This document shows, piece after piece, positions 22,321 through 34,854 of a stretch of 64,000 bases of DNA (position 1 is the stretch's first letter; each line of letters starts with the position of its first letter). Origin of the DNA: Sweltsa coloradensis (Eukaryota > Arthropoda > Insecta > Plecoptera > Chloroperlidae); contig JAMZAV010000151.1 in the NCBI GenBank assembly GCA_024449915.1, forward strand, positions 1,302,001 through 1,366,000. The letters run 5' to 3'. The position numbers were made by a program, and so were the translations under genes. The notes beneath the pieces are model-generated. The model was not told the origin of the DNA. It ran no database searches and saw only the letters and a program-made list of their open reading frames with translations.

Positions 22321-23580
22321 TTTCGGTATTTTTGTATTTCTTTCTCTCCCTGCAGGTAACCACTAGGTTGGTGGCAGGATTTTCTCTTTAGGTCATCCCG
22401 TTCTTTAATCAATCTTGATTCTTCTTGATAACCAGTTTTCACTTTCCTCCCTACATATTTACCATGCTTTTCTTTATTCTCTTCTCCCTCTTCATGCCCC
22501 TAACGTGTCTTTTTCTTGCTGTCTCATCTTAGAAAGGTTGTCTCCGCATCTTCTCCCATAGTCATGATCATCACTCACACTCGTGATTCGTGACACAAAA
22601 ACTAATATCACGTTCTAAGGTAAAATTTCTACAAAAAAAGGTTAGGGTATCGCGCGAAGCCGATGTGATTCCATTGTTTCGGAAGTAAAAAAAAAAATCT
22701 TTATTCGAATTACGCGCATTATAAAATTTGTACGAGATGATTGTGATCCGTGGAAGTTGTTTTTATCGCTCTTCTTTGTATTGTGGGTAATTGAATAGTG
22801 AATAGGTAACTAAATAGCCTATGTAACCGAATCCGCTCCGCACTGTCACAGCTCGTCCAATCAACTTATCACAGACAACTAGGCATTATAGTATTTGTGC
22901 ATTTAGGCCTAGATAAATTAGAGTATGAGTGACCAAAGCCCAGGAATTGGAATTACCATTGAGTAGCTACTAGCATGCCCTGAGCTAGGGTCACTACGTC
23001 ACCCTGAGCCACCTCTATGGGAGGAAGTTGTTTCATTGTGACAGCTCAACATTTCGCTCTCCGAAAAGAAACACCACAAATCAATCACAATGCGATAGTT
23101 AATTATACAATCTTTAATTAAGTCAAGTAAACTAGCTACGTAAAGATTGAGTAGTCATACAGTTGAGTGACTAATATAATATAGTCACTCAACGATAATA
23201 CCTAGTATGTCGCCTAATAGGGTGGCACTGAGTTAAAGTAATGTGCAGGCTACCCAACAGCAGGCATCTTTATACGAACAAGTTTTAGAATGTATTAAAA
23301 ATTAAAAATATGAGAAAATATAATTACGTAACTACTAAATATTCACAATTCTGGTTTCTAGTCATTGTTGACTACAAAGTCCCCTTTAGTGTGATGGATG
23401 AGCTTTTTAATTATAAAATGTTAATAAAAATTTAAAATAATAAAAACATTTTAACAGGGCCCATACAAAGCAATCATTAGGTCTGTTGGATCTTTGATTC
23501 TTTGTAACAAGGCTGTGAGTAAGGTAAACAATCTTCTGTGTGAAGTTTCCATACAAGGCTGTGAGAAAGATCTAAAATCT
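22320..23580. other. Intergenic DNA with no recognised feature
   Basis: Upstream of C9orf78. Pyrimidine-rich to about 22560 and AT-rich after. No exon or transposon end could be supported. Confidence 0.4.
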
Positions 23581-23908
23581 ATATTTTCGTGCTATTTGGG
23601 CGGATTCTGACAAACGGGTGGGCTACAACGTTCATATTTCACATGCACATTAAGGTCATGGTGATGTATTGACTTTTGAAGAGAAAAATTTAAAAAAGTT
23701 AGCCAGAATCTATAGAAATAAAGGTTTTAATATTTAACACCTCAAAAAACTCAAATTAAAACCTTTATTTCTATATATTCTGGCTAACTTTTTTAACTTT
23801 TTCTTTCAAACGTCAATACATCACCATGACCTTAATGTGCATGTGAAATATGAACGTTGTAGCCCCACCCGTTTGGTCAGAATCGGCCCAAATGTCACGA
23901 AAATATCG
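23581..23908. repeat. Long foldback palindrome
   Basis: Arms of about 150 bp are inverted around a short spacer near 23735-23757. CATATTTCACATGCACATTA in the left arm pairs with TAATGTGCATGTGAAATATG in the right, and AACCTTTATTTCTATA pairs with its complement. A diverged single arm recurs at 26080-26190, so this is a dispersed foldback element. Confidence 0.85.
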
Positions 23909-23910
23909 CA

Positions 23911-24169
23911 CTAAAAATCGAAAAAAATCGTAAAAGTACGATATTCATGAGAAATATTTCTTCGATTGTACCCAAAAACGTAGCAAGTCTAAGTTCAGAG
24001 ATTTCGAAGGTCCCCTCAAATTTTCATCAAGATCGCATATGCCGTTTGCCCGGTAGAGAGCGAACAAACAGACAGAAAAACAAACAAAAAAAAAAAAAAA
24101 AAAAAAAAAACACCCGAGCTAAATTTTTTGGGGAGTCGGTGAAATTGAAGTCTTCGCTTCGCTCATCCA
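23911..24169 (-). mobile_element. Helentron-like family A, 5' part only
   Basis: On the minus strand it starts TTGGATGAGCGAAGCGAAG and runs through the T-rich tract and GAAATTTTCATC-type block to ATTTTACGATT repeats. The 3' hairpin and CTAG are missing. It directly abuts the 23581-23908 foldback. Confidence 0.5.
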
Positions 24170-24248
24170 ATAATACACTTTTGTTTTAGAGTCTGCTTAC
24201 CGGTCATTATGTCTCGATTTAGTTAGTCGAGAAACGCTACAGAAGCAA

Positions 24249-24756
24249 CCCTTTATAGGGCAGTGGTTTCTATATTCACCACCACCTTTCAAAATCTACC
24301 CAATTAAATCTGACAGTTTTTCATACTTGACACCCGGTCAAAAAGCTGCTTTGTTTTGTTCTGAATTTGTAGAATTTTTCCTTACTAAATTCTAATGATT
24401 AGAACGATTTTTGTAATGGATCAAAAATCGAGTTGTGTAGAAAAACACAAAAAAACACAAATTTCCGGGATGTCCCGGATATTTTGCTTGCCTGTAGTAG
24501 ATTCAATTTGAACACGCAAAAAAATTGGAAAAAAATGAAAAATTGCAAAAAAAATCTATTTTTTGAAAATATACTCAAAATTTGGATTTTTTTTCAAATT
24601 TGATGCCAATTTGGAATCCAAAATCAGCATTTTTTTCCTAAAAGATCAAGGAAAAAAATAAAAAAAAATTCTAAAATTCAAAAAAAAAATCACAAATTTC
24701 AAATTGTTTGGGTAGAAATAAAAATTTTGGGTCCCAACATTATGCCCTATAAAGGG
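24249..24756. mobile_element. piggyBac-like MITE
   Basis: The TIRs CCCTTTATAGGGCA and TGCCCTATAAAGGG have TTAA directly after the right end (24757-24760). The left flank reads GCAA, a probable decayed TTAA. The body is A/T-rich with no coding capacity. Confidence 0.65.
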
Positions 24757-24769
24757 TTAAAAAAATTGT

Positions 24770-24774
<5 letters not shown>

Positions 24775-24806
<32 letters not shown>
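24775..24806. repeat. (TTTA)n microsatellite
   Basis: About seven TTTA repeats just beside the MITE. CAGTTATAAAAACTGATTTAC follows and resembles the end of the 2179/3829 repeat family, so this may be that retroposon's tail. Confidence 0.7.
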
Positions 24807-24807
<1 letters not shown>

Positions 24808-25427
24808 GTCTATCCTATTCAGTTATAAAAACTGATTTACAAAGGCGAACAACTAAATAAATCTAATTTCATAGATGCAGAAACAACAATAAACTACATT
24901 TAAGTAAATATTTGAAATACGTAGTAGCATTACAACAACAATGCATTAATTAAACACAACAATTTTGGAAACAAATAAAAATGATATTAAATGCATTTAA
25001 TAATGAATCAAATATAAAAAATAAGTAATAATATGGGTCATTGTGTTGTGCATTAGCAATGAATGTAACATTTTACATTGTGATTACGCAGAGACAAAGC
25101 CTTTCTGCGCATTATAGCTCATTTTTACATTTTGGCAGAATACCTTAATTTTTAATGGATGCGCATATTTGCTATTGTAATCGCAGTATTATTTTAAAAA
25201 TTAAAGTTGCCACACACACTTACACAACTAAAAAAAATACAAGAAAATACTTTCTGCTGTCACTCATCAATCTCGGGATAATCTACCAATCAAATCCTTC
25301 CACATTTACATTTTTAAAATGAGGTGTTCGCCTCGTCCCCTACGACGTCTTAGCCAACATCACCATATCTACGACATAAACTTAATTGAGGCTATTTGAT
25401 ACGGCATACAAAGGCAAGTATGTACAA

Positions 25428-25843
25428 CCACACATAACAAAAACTTGTAAATATACAGCCAAACCTTACACACTCAAAAGAAATGAGATCTAAAAACAGT
25501 GCCAAGCTCATCTACTTTTCCACATTTGCGCATTCTTAATTCATAAACGTACAGTTTCCCGTAACAACATCCTTGAAAAGCTTCGCAAAATAGAATTTGC
25601 AACTATTAATTTAAACGTACTAGTTCATTTAAATTCTTTTTTTTTAAATTAATTTTAACGTAATGGTCATGCAAATTCTATTTTGCCAAGCTTTTCAAGG
25701 ATGTTGTTACGGGAAACTGTACGTTTATGAATTAAGAATGCGCAAATGTGGAAAAGTAGATGAGCTTGGCACTTTTTTTAGATCTCATTTCTTTTGAGTG
25801 TGTAAGGTTTGGCTGTATATTTACAAGTTTTTGTTATGTGTGG
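25428..25843. repeat. Long foldback palindrome
   Basis: The left arm (25428-about 25600) and right arm (about 25670-25843) are nearly perfect inverses over roughly 165 bp. ACATAACAAAAACTTGTAAA pairs with TTTACAAGTTTTTGTTATGT, and ACGTACAGTTTCCCGTAACA pairs with TGTTACGGGAAACTGTACGT. The AT-rich loop is about 70 bp. There are very few mismatches, so it is young. Confidence 0.88.
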
Positions 25844-26079
25844 GATCTCATTACTTTTTCAAGTTCCATTGCAAAATTATTTGTTAAAATATAATAATTT
25901 TATCAAAGTCGATTTAATTGCTATGGTATTACCAATTAACAATAGAATGAAAAGTATAGTGGTCCAAAGACTTGCTTTTTGTAAACAATGAAGGCGATTA
26001 TTGTCACGTAACTCTAGTTACTTGTTGATTGTATGCCTGTATAAGGCTTATTTTAAAACCTTTATTTGCAAGCCTTCCA

Positions 26080-26190
26080 GCAATTTTTTAAAACTATTTC
26101 TTTCAAAGGGGATTACATCACTATTACCTTAATGTCCATGTAAAATATGAACGTTGTAGCCCCACCCGTTTGGTCAGAATCGCTGGGCAA
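26080..26190 (+). repeat. Single arm of the 23581 foldback family
   Basis: Similar to 23790-23890, with TATGAACGTTGTAGCCCCAC and CCGTTTGGTCAGAATCG shared. Only one arm is kept. Confidence 0.7.
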
Positions 26191-27297
26191 TTGAAACTGA
26201 TGAATTAGATAGTAGCCAGTAGTAGCCAGTATAGTAACTAACATCCTTAAAGTGATTTTGAGCATGTTTCAAGACATATTTTCACCAAGAAGGAATGCTA
26301 GTACCCCAACCAAATTTGGCATGTGTTGTCGGGTACCTAAATCCCATCGATTTTGATAGTTTTCAAATTCACATCACGTTTCATGATGGCTGGGTGACAC
26401 CTCGAAATCACCCCAACTCTGCTTGCTGTATAAGGTGCCTGAGTGTGTAGCGCACCGCGGCTTGGCTGCGGCGCCCTAACGGGTACCTAGATATTCTTTC
26501 TTGAAATGTAACAGGTAGAAATTACGTGTTGTAAAATTAAATTATATGTCTTTGTCACAGGAAAGGAAAGGGATTAACAATTATTTCAACATTTGGTGAA
26601 AATCGTAATAAAATGTAATACTATCGGTCGAAGTCCATTTGTGAATGAATCGTGGGATATTTCCTAAGAAAATCTCTGCCGAGTGTTGCACTTTGCCCTA
26701 TACAAGGTTGCAAGTTTCCAAGCATCGACGGCCATGTTTGAAGTTAGTAATGAAAAACATCATGAGCGCCGGTAAAATAATAATAGTCATAAATCACGTT
26801 TTCATTGAATAACACGAAAGAGTCATTATCTAGCAAATAGATCAGATAATGTTTATGGACAATCCATGTTGTTTGAGGGATTATTTGTGTTACGTACCAT
26901 GCCATCTGGAACTTTGATCATGGAGTGGGGGAATTAGCCCCAAGATAAGGCGGCTTATAATGTCATGATAAAATAAGAGCTTTATTATTATTACTGACCT
27001 CATAAACTCTGCGTTAGGAGGAGAAAGATAAAAATAAGCAAGGTACACTTTTATATTTGCACTTGTCGTTTTAGTATTAATACAGATCTCCCAATTACTG
27101 GATAAGAGAAAGATTAAAAGTACCACAGTTTGTGTTCAAATTAAGCATTTCTAGTGGCCTGAAAAGCAATTAGAAGAGGAAAATAAACAGGTAATCAAAT
27201 TTTGTACTATTAATATCGACTTGTTTACTAGCATTTAAATGCATTCGCATGGAAGTTATATTACCCCCGTAAAAGTAGTTTTGTTATAATACATTTA
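26191..27297. other. Intergenic DNA with no recognised feature
   Basis: A short GC-rich patch at 26440-26490 stands out from AT-rich surroundings. No gene or element could be supported. Confidence 0.4.
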
Positions 27298-27845
27298 TTA
27301 ATTTATTTATTTATTTGGTAACAAATTCAAAAAGGATATAAAATGCATAATAAATGAAACAAATATAACAAAAGAGGATACAATGACATCCGTTTTTGGA
27401 ATTGTACAATTTTATCAATTTTAAAAATAAATAATTATTACATATTTTTGGACTATTATGATCAGTTTTATCGCATTTTAAACTTTCGCGGCCTGTTAAT
27501 AAATCAAAGGTGTATGTACGTCGAGGTACACATATAAGTTTACTCGCGATGCGGTGAAAAAAAAACGAAACCCGTAAACTTTTTTTATTTTCTTGCAAAT
27601 ACGTGGTTTACATAGTGGCAAGTACTTAAAATTTAAATTTTATAGTTGTACCAAAAGTATCAAGACTTAGGCCTAATATAATTCATTTTTTCCTTAATTT
27701 CTCATTTTACCTGTTAATCATTAAATCAACATCAGATCCAAATACATTTCCTCCAAACACCTTCTAAACCTTTTCACTGCAGAGGATTCCTCAACAGGTG
27801 CAGCTGGCAATTGATTCCATTCAACAATAGTAGTTTAGCGCTAAA
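27298..27845 (-). mobile_element. LINE 3' fragment (RT C terminus and tail)
   Basis: Around 27845-27735 the minus strand reads VEWNQLPAAPVEESSAVKRF and then RRCLEEMY. This is the W-N-LP / F---L motif at the C terminus of CR1/L2/RTE-type reverse transcriptase ORFs, followed by a stop. The stretch ends in an AAATAAAT tail at 27298-27315. Only the 3' end was inserted or kept. Confidence 0.6.
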
Positions 27846-28549
27846 ACGACAGGATTACGTTCCGGAGTTTAACAAGGTCCATCTGTGTCAAGAGACAAAT
27901 TCTGGGATTGTATCCTTAAAAAAATCCTAGATGGTCGATTGCGTAGCGAAAATGGTGACAAATTCCAGGATCACAATTTAGGATTACAATTTAGACGCCA
28001 TCTTTAAAAATGGCCGCCAAAGGTGAATAAACTTCCAGCCAAAATATGGCGTCATATTCAGTGTTTGAGCAATATAAATGATCGTAATTTGAGATTTATT
28101 CCTGAAGCACTTACGAAATATTGAATTTTGACATTTACTGAAAATCTCTTATTTGAGAATTTATGAAGCAAAGCAAGTATACACTGCAATATTATGGAAT
28201 ACAGCATTATGGAATGCTCTTATTGTTTTACCGTTTAGCACCACCTATCCCAATGCACACAAGTCGTCCCTGGTTGAAATAAAACTCAAATCCAATTTTC
28301 ACTTTTGAAATCGTGGGGAAGTCGCATCAAGAAGTGGGAAGAAGTCAAGGTCAAAGAAATGATTATTCTTGAGCTAAGCGCTGGTTTCAAGGCAACTGTT
28401 GATGGCTCATTCTTTATCAAATGCTGTTCGGAGATATATTCTGGAATCTGGAAGAGAGAAGAGACTGTCAAACTATCTCTTTGAGACGCAATATACTATA
28501 GAGGCTGCAAAGACAGATACAACAATTAGGCCCTACCATTAGCAAGTTC

Positions 28550-31500
28550 TATACCACTAAATGGGTCTATCTATACTATACACAAACAAAGCAACCATTA
28601 ATTAAATAAATTCAAAAGTGATATCACATTACTATATACATCTTTGGTGCTAACTATAGAGAGGCAACATAAAAAGCTAAGAGTGAAAGCAATGGGGACG
28701 CTATGCAGAGTGCTCTGCGGCCTCAACATCGGTAACCATGCCAACGCGCCAGTTAAGGCAGGAACCGTGGGCAAAAAGCCGAGGGAACCGCGCTGACCGC
28801 ACCGGAGCGATAACCACAGAGACACGACGACACCGACCACCACCACGACCTTCACCGTATCAGAGTCAAAGGCTCTACGCGCGTCAAACCATATTCGTAC
28901 TGTGCAATAAGGCAAGTACTACACTGCATAGCAAAACAAACAAAACACTAACAACTATATCATTAGGAAGTATTATCTACATCTACACAAACAACGCTAC
29001 CTTTAAAAAATAAATTCAAAAGTGATATCACATTACTATATACATCTTTGGTGCTAACTATAGAGAGGCTACATAAAGAGCTAAGAGTGAAAGCAATGGG
29101 GACGCTATGCAGAGTGCTCTGCGGCCTCAACATCGGTAACCATGCCACGCGCCAGTTAAGGCAGGAACCGTGGGCAAAAGCGAGGGCACCGCGCTGACCG
29201 CACCGGAGCGATAACCACAGAGACACGACGACACCGACCACCACCACGACCTTCACCGTATCAGAGTCAAAGGCTCTACGCGCGTCAAACCATATTCGTA
29301 CTGTGCAATAAGGCAAGTACTACACTGCATAGCAAACAAACAAACACTAACAACTATATCATTAGGAAGTATTATCACTTAATGAGTCTATGCTACATAT
29401 AAACAAACAACGCTTCCTTTAAAAAATAAATTCAAAAGTGATATCACATTACTATTTACATCTTTGGTGCTAACTATAGAGAGGCTACATAAAGAGCTAA
29501 GAGTGAAAGCAACAATGGGGACGCTACGCAGAGTGCTCTGCGGCCTCAACATCGGTTATCATGCCAACGCGCCAGTTAAGGCAGGAACCGTGGGCAAAAA
29601 GCCGAGGGCACCGCGCTGACCGCACCGGAGCGATAACCACAGAGCCACGACCTTCACTGTATCAGAGTCAAAGGCTCTACGCGCGTCAAACCATATTCGT
29701 ACTGTGCAATAAGGCAAGTTCTACACTGCATAGCAAACAAACAAACACTAACAACTATATCATTAGGAAGTATTATCACTTAATGAGTCTATGCTACATA
29801 TAAACAAACAACGCTTCCTTTAAAAAATAAATTCAAAAGTGATATCACATTACTATATACATCTTTGGTGCTAACTATAGAGAGGCTACATAAAAAGCTA
29901 AGAGTGAAAGCAATGGGGACGCTATGCAGAGTGCTCTGCGGCCTCAACATCGGTAACCATGCCAACGCGCCAGTTAAGGCAGGAACCGTGGGCAAAAAGC
30001 CGAGGGAACCGCGCTGACCGCACCGGAGCGATAACCACAGAGACACGACGACACCGACCACCACCACGACCTTCACCGTATCAGAGTCAAAGGCTCTACG
30101 CGCGTCAAACCATATTCGTACTGTGCAATAAGGCAAGTACTACACTGCATAGCAAACAAACAAACACTAACAACTATATCATTAGGAAGTATTATCACTT
30201 AATGAGTCTATGCTACATGTAAACAAACAACGCTACCTCTAAAAAATTAATTCAAAAGTGATATCACATTACTATATACATCTTTGGTGCTAACTATAGA
30301 GAGGCAACATAAAAAGCTAAGAGTGAAAGCAATGGGGACGCTATGCAGAGTGCTCTGCGGCCTCAACATCGGTTAACATGCCAACGCGCCAGTTAAGGCA
30401 GGAACCGTGGGCAAAAAGCCGAGGGAACCGCGCTGACCGCACCGGAGCGATAACCACAGAGACACGACGACACCGACCACCACCACGACCTTCACCGTAT
30501 CAGAGTCAAAGGCTCTACGCGCGTCAAACCATATTCGTACTGTGCAATAAGGCAAGTACTACACTGCATAGCAAACAAACAAACACTAACAACTATATCA
30601 TTAATAAGGATTATCACGTAATGGGTCTATGCTACATATAACAAACAACGCTTCCTTTAAAAAATAAATTCAAAAGTGATATCACATTACTATATACATC
30701 TTTGGTGCTAACTATAGAGAGGCAACATAAAAAGCTAAGAGTGAAAGCAATGGGGGCGCTATGCAGAGTGCTCTGCGGCCTCAACATCGGTAACCATGCC
30801 AACGCGCCAGTTAAGGCAGGAACCGTGGGCAAAAAGCCGAGGGAACCGCGCTGACCGCACCGGAGCGATAACCACAGAGACACGACGACACCGACCACCA
30901 CCACGACCTTCACCGTATCAGAGTCAAAGGCTCTACGCGCGTCAAACCATATTCGTACTGTGCAATAAGGCAAGTACTACACTGCATAGCAAACAAACAA
31001 ACACTAACAACTATATCATTAGGAAGTATTATCACTTAATGAGTCTATGCTACATATAAACAAACAACGCTTCCTTTAAAAAATAAATTCAAAAGTGATA
31101 TCACATTACTATATACATCTTTGGTGCTAACTATAGAGAGGCAACATAAAAAGCTAAGAGTGAAAGCAATGGGGGCGCTATGCAGAGTGCTCTGCGGCCT
31201 CAACATCGGTAACCATGCCAACGCGCCAGTTAAGGCAGGAACCGTGGGCAAAAAGCCGAGGGCACCGCGCTGACCGCACCGGAGCGATAACCACAGAGAC
31301 ACGACGACACCGACCACCACCACGACCTTCACCGTATCAGAGTCAAAGGCTCTACGCGCGTCAAACCATATTCGTACTGTGCAATAAGGCAAGTACTACA
31401 CTGCATAGCAAACAAACAAACACTAACAACTATATCATTAGGAAGTATTATCACTTAATGAGTCTATGCTACATGTAAACAAACAACGCTACCTCTAAAA

Positions 31501-31930
31501 AATTAATTCAAAAGTGATATCACATTACTATATACATCTTTGGTGCTAACTATAGAGAGGCAACATAAAAAGCTAAGAGTGAAAGCAATGGGGACGCTAT
31601 GCAGAGTGCTCTGCGGCCTCAACATCGGTAACCATGCCAACGCGCCAGTTAAGGCAGGAACCGTGGGCAAAAAGCCGAGGGAACCGCGCTGACCGCACCG
31701 GAGCGATAACCACAGAGACACGACGACACCGACCACCACCACGACCTTCACCGTATCAGAGTCAAAGGCTCTACGCGCGTCAAACCATATTCGTACTGTG
31801 CAATAAGGCAAGTACTACAAAGCAAACAAACAAACATACATGCTACATATAAACAAATAACGCTTCCTTTAAAAAATGAATTTAAAAGTGATATCAAATT
31901 ACTATATACATCATTGGTGCTAACGATAGA
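28550..31930. repeat. 419-bp satellite array, 8 copies plus partial ends
   Basis: Units start (TTCAAAAGTGATATCAC marker) at 28611, 29015, 29431, 29832, 30251, 30669, 31088 and 31507, with a partial at 31881. The usual period is 418-419 bp, with shorter copies of about 401-416. Sequence is highly uniform. Each unit has a GC-rich core with a CGACGACACCGACCACCACC run and AT-rich edges. Both strands stay open over about 87-115 codons in most units. The variant junction CTCTAAAAAATTAATTC recurs at 30235 and 31493, three units apart, hinting at a higher-order repeat. Confidence 0.95.
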
Positions 31931-31939
31931 GATACTTCA

Positions 31940-32320
31940 TACAAGGTAGAGAGAGAGAGAGAACTTTTATTTTTAACAAAACAAAACTCTGTTGTACAAA
32001 TACAATTGCCACGAGGACATAGAATATAAATAACATTATTGATTAATAACAATTAAAAATAAGTTTAAAATTTAAATACAAAAACAAGAAATCTTCTTCT
32101 TGTTATGCCAGCAATTGACCTATTTGGCCATCATGCGTTTCCGTGTTTCCCAGTAGAGATAGGGTTCTTTTTCTGCCTCCTCCATATCTTTTGGCATTGC
32201 GTCTCTTATTTCTTGAAGTACCGGGCATCTGCGTAGGTGCTCCCTGGTATGCTGTTTTGTAGCACATAGTGTACATGTGCTTGAGTCAGTTGAGTTGTTA
32301 AATGAGTAATAATAATACAA
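31940..32320 (-). mobile_element. LINE 3' fragment with C-terminal zinc motif
   Basis: The minus strand 32320-32120 reads CTLCATKQHTREHLRRCPVL then MPKDMEEAEKEPYLYW and a stop. The C-x2-C-x7-H-x4-C knuckle is typical of the C terminus of non-LTR ORF2 proteins. An A/T-rich 3' UTR and a (GA)n tract at 31950-31962 follow. It abuts the satellite array. Confidence 0.65.
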
Positions 32321-32339
32321 TTAAAAAATTACATGTTTA

Positions 32340-32720
32340 GACCATAAAGGTGATTCCTAAGAATAGACCCCGTCTGGGCCCGGGGTAGAATTGGCCCAGA
32401 GCATGGCTCTGCTAATCGTAAAAGGCGATTTAAGAAAAAAAGTCCACCTCGCAAACATCAGCTAGTATGAAGGGTAGTATTTTACTCCCCGAAAATAGAG
32501 GCGAGCTCTGGCAATCGTCGTCGGGGACCTTGCCCCCTTCCCTTGACGACCCTTCGACGACGATGACGACAATGACACCACGAACGATGACGAAGACAAT
32601 GACGACCGCGACGTGAGAACCCCCTTTCCTCCCCTTACTCGTGGCTGGTTCTGACCAGCATAAGCCCATCCCATGATGGGGCTAACCCATGATGAAAGCA
32701 TACTCATGACCCCCGTCAAT
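32340..32720. other. GC-rich patch with GACGA repeats, unassigned
   Basis: Contains a CTGGGCCCGGGG palindrome and degenerate GACGA/TGACGA repeats (32510-32610), with locally high GC compared with its surroundings. It may be a transposon 5' end, but no family could be named. Confidence 0.4.
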
Positions 32721-33104
32721 CAGGTCCAAATCTAGTGAAATGTCATTACTTAATGGCTTTCAACAAGATTCATCATGCACTTCATGTGATCCAGTACGTT
32801 TTCAGATAGAAATGGTCTGGAACCTTCTGAAGAAGGATTGATTTACAACTTGATAAACTAGATTGATTGTCTCTTTTACCATGATGTACGGCTTACTACT
32901 GAAATCCTTCAGTTAATCTTCATATATATCTTCACTCAACAATGGTTCGTTTTGGAGTTTTATTAACAATATAGCAATTTCACGTGAGTTAAATTATTGT
33001 TTCAACGCCTTCTATATTATTTTTCAGTCTCGCCTTTGCACTGGACAACAATAGACGATGTTATTTTCAACATTTTTGATGTGTTTTGTTTTTACAGCCG
33101 CCAT

Positions 33105-33330
33105 TACTATACCAGGGTGCAGTTTTGGTGATGTCCTATGTCACGCGGCTAAATCAACCAGTTTTCATTTGAACAGAACATTGTTAAAGAAGCACTAATT
33201 GTTAACATTGCCAGGGCCATTACCAGGCCATTACCAGGGCACTACCAGGGTGCAGTTTTGGTCATTTCCCTATGTCACGCGGCTAAATTAACCAGTTTTC
33301 ATTTGAACAGAACATTGTTAAAGAAGCACT
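33105..33330 (+). repeat. Direct repeat of about 95 bp
   Basis: CCAGGGTGCAGTTTTGGT, ATGTCACGCGGCTAAAT and TTGAACAGAACATTGTTAAA occur in both copies (33112-33198 and 33243-33335). The stretch between has short CCAGGGC repeats. Confidence 0.85.
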
Positions 33331-33747
33331 TGCTAACAATTGTGTATGCTAATATTCAAGTTAAATAATATGCTTTAAAATGTATTTATAAGATTTTTTC
33401 AAAAATTTAAAATGCACTTAAAATATTGTTTTGAAAATACCTTGACGTAAAACCACTGTAACTTGAAACGTATTTAATTCGCAAGTTTTCATTGGTAATC
33501 GATCCAGTTTTGGTTGGTCGAGGTGAACACAAATATTAATAAGTAGGATATTGCTGTTATGACGCTGTTAAAGTCAAGGGATACAAAGGTCGCATGGGAG
33601 CTGCCATCTTGGATTTAAACAAACCGTTGCCATTGTAGTTGCTACCATGCGATGACGTGAAAGTGCTTGAAAAGTTGGAGTCCGACTGACGCACTGCAAC
33701 AATAAGTATGAATAAATGCGTTGTGATACAACGTAATTTTGTTGATT

Positions 33748-34515
33748 GGATGAGCGTAGCGAAGATTCCATTTCACTACACTGGAGAAAAAAATCCGGAA
33801 TGTTTTTTTTTCTGTTTGTATTTTTGTGTCTGTTAACACGATTACGGCTAAACCGATACTCCAATTGCGATGAAATTTTCTGGAGACCTTTGAAATCTCT
33901 AAACTAAGAACTGCCACGTTTTTGAGCGAAATCAAAAAATTATTTCTTATGAAAATCGCAATTTTACGATTTTTTTCTGTAACAAAAAATCCTTCGACTT
34001 ATAACACCTACATGCTTTATTCGATTGTAATGATTTTTTCACAGAACCTTAATTTTATGAATTTTAATAATTTGTGTGAAATTTGAGCGGAATCAAAAAA
34101 TAATTTTTCATGAAAATCGCAATTTTACGATTTTTTCGATTTTTTAAACATTCTTTGACTTATAACACCTACATGCTTTATCCGATTGTAATGATTTTTT
34201 TCACAGAACCTTAATTTGATGAATTTATATATTCGTGTGAAATTTGAGCGCAATCTAAAAATAATTTCTCATGAAAATCACAATTTTACGTTATTTATTT
34301 TTTTATTTTACATTTCTTCGACTTACACATGCTTTATCCGTTTGTAACGATGTTTTTACAGAACCTTAATTTTACGAATTAATATATTGGTTTGAAATTT
34401 GAGCGCAATCGAAAAATAATTTTTCATGAAAATCGCAATTTTACGCTTTTTTTCGTTTAAAAAAATTACGCTTATCCAACAACGCGCCTGAAAAAGCGTT
34501 TGCGAAGCTTCCTAG
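33748..34515 (+). mobile_element. Helentron-like family A element
   Basis: The 5' end GGATGAGCGTAGCGAAG is followed by CACTACACTGGAG, a T tract, AACCGATACTCCAATTGCG and four roughly 150-bp internal repeats (each with CACCTACATGCTTTATCCG-type and CACAGAACCTTAATTT motifs). Near the 3' end come TTACGCTTATCCAACAACGC, a GAAGC...GCTTC hairpin and CCTAG before T. Confidence 0.62.
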
Positions 34516-34539
34516 TACTGAACTTCATGTAGGTTTTTT

Positions 34540-34680
34540 TTTTTTATATATATATATAATTATTAATTAGGTTACATTAAAGCATAGCCAAATACATAGA
34601 ACAATACAATCAGATGAACAAGTACAATGCTTGATGCCCTACTATCACTTAAATAATAATAATAATAATAATAATAAATA
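34540..34680. repeat. Microsatellites (TA)n and (AAT)n
   Basis: A T run followed by (TA)n at 34532-34560, and (AAT)n at 34652-34677, in the gap between two Helentron-like elements. Confidence 0.85.
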
Positions 34681-34854
34681 AGATGTCAAATTAAAGTTTT
34701 AAATTAAATGAAAGTCTTACAAAGTAAATTAATAAAAGGGATGAAAACTAGACTAAACTAATAATTTAGAAAAAAATGCAAACAAGTCAAGCATGGATTG
34801 TGTACACTTCTACTTACAACTATTTTAAATGTATTAGTATATTTTTTAGTATTT

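Noticed and set aside
27311..27598. 95-codon minus-strand frame as a gene
   Set aside because: Lies between a LINE C-terminal motif and its A/T-rich tail; more simply the 3' UTR of that LINE fragment.
28598..31811. Repeated open frames of 60-115 codons on both strands in the satellite as a gene family
   Set aside because: Frames exist on both strands in the same GC-rich core, lengths vary with unit indels, and there are no domains or splice signals. Treated as satellite DNA.
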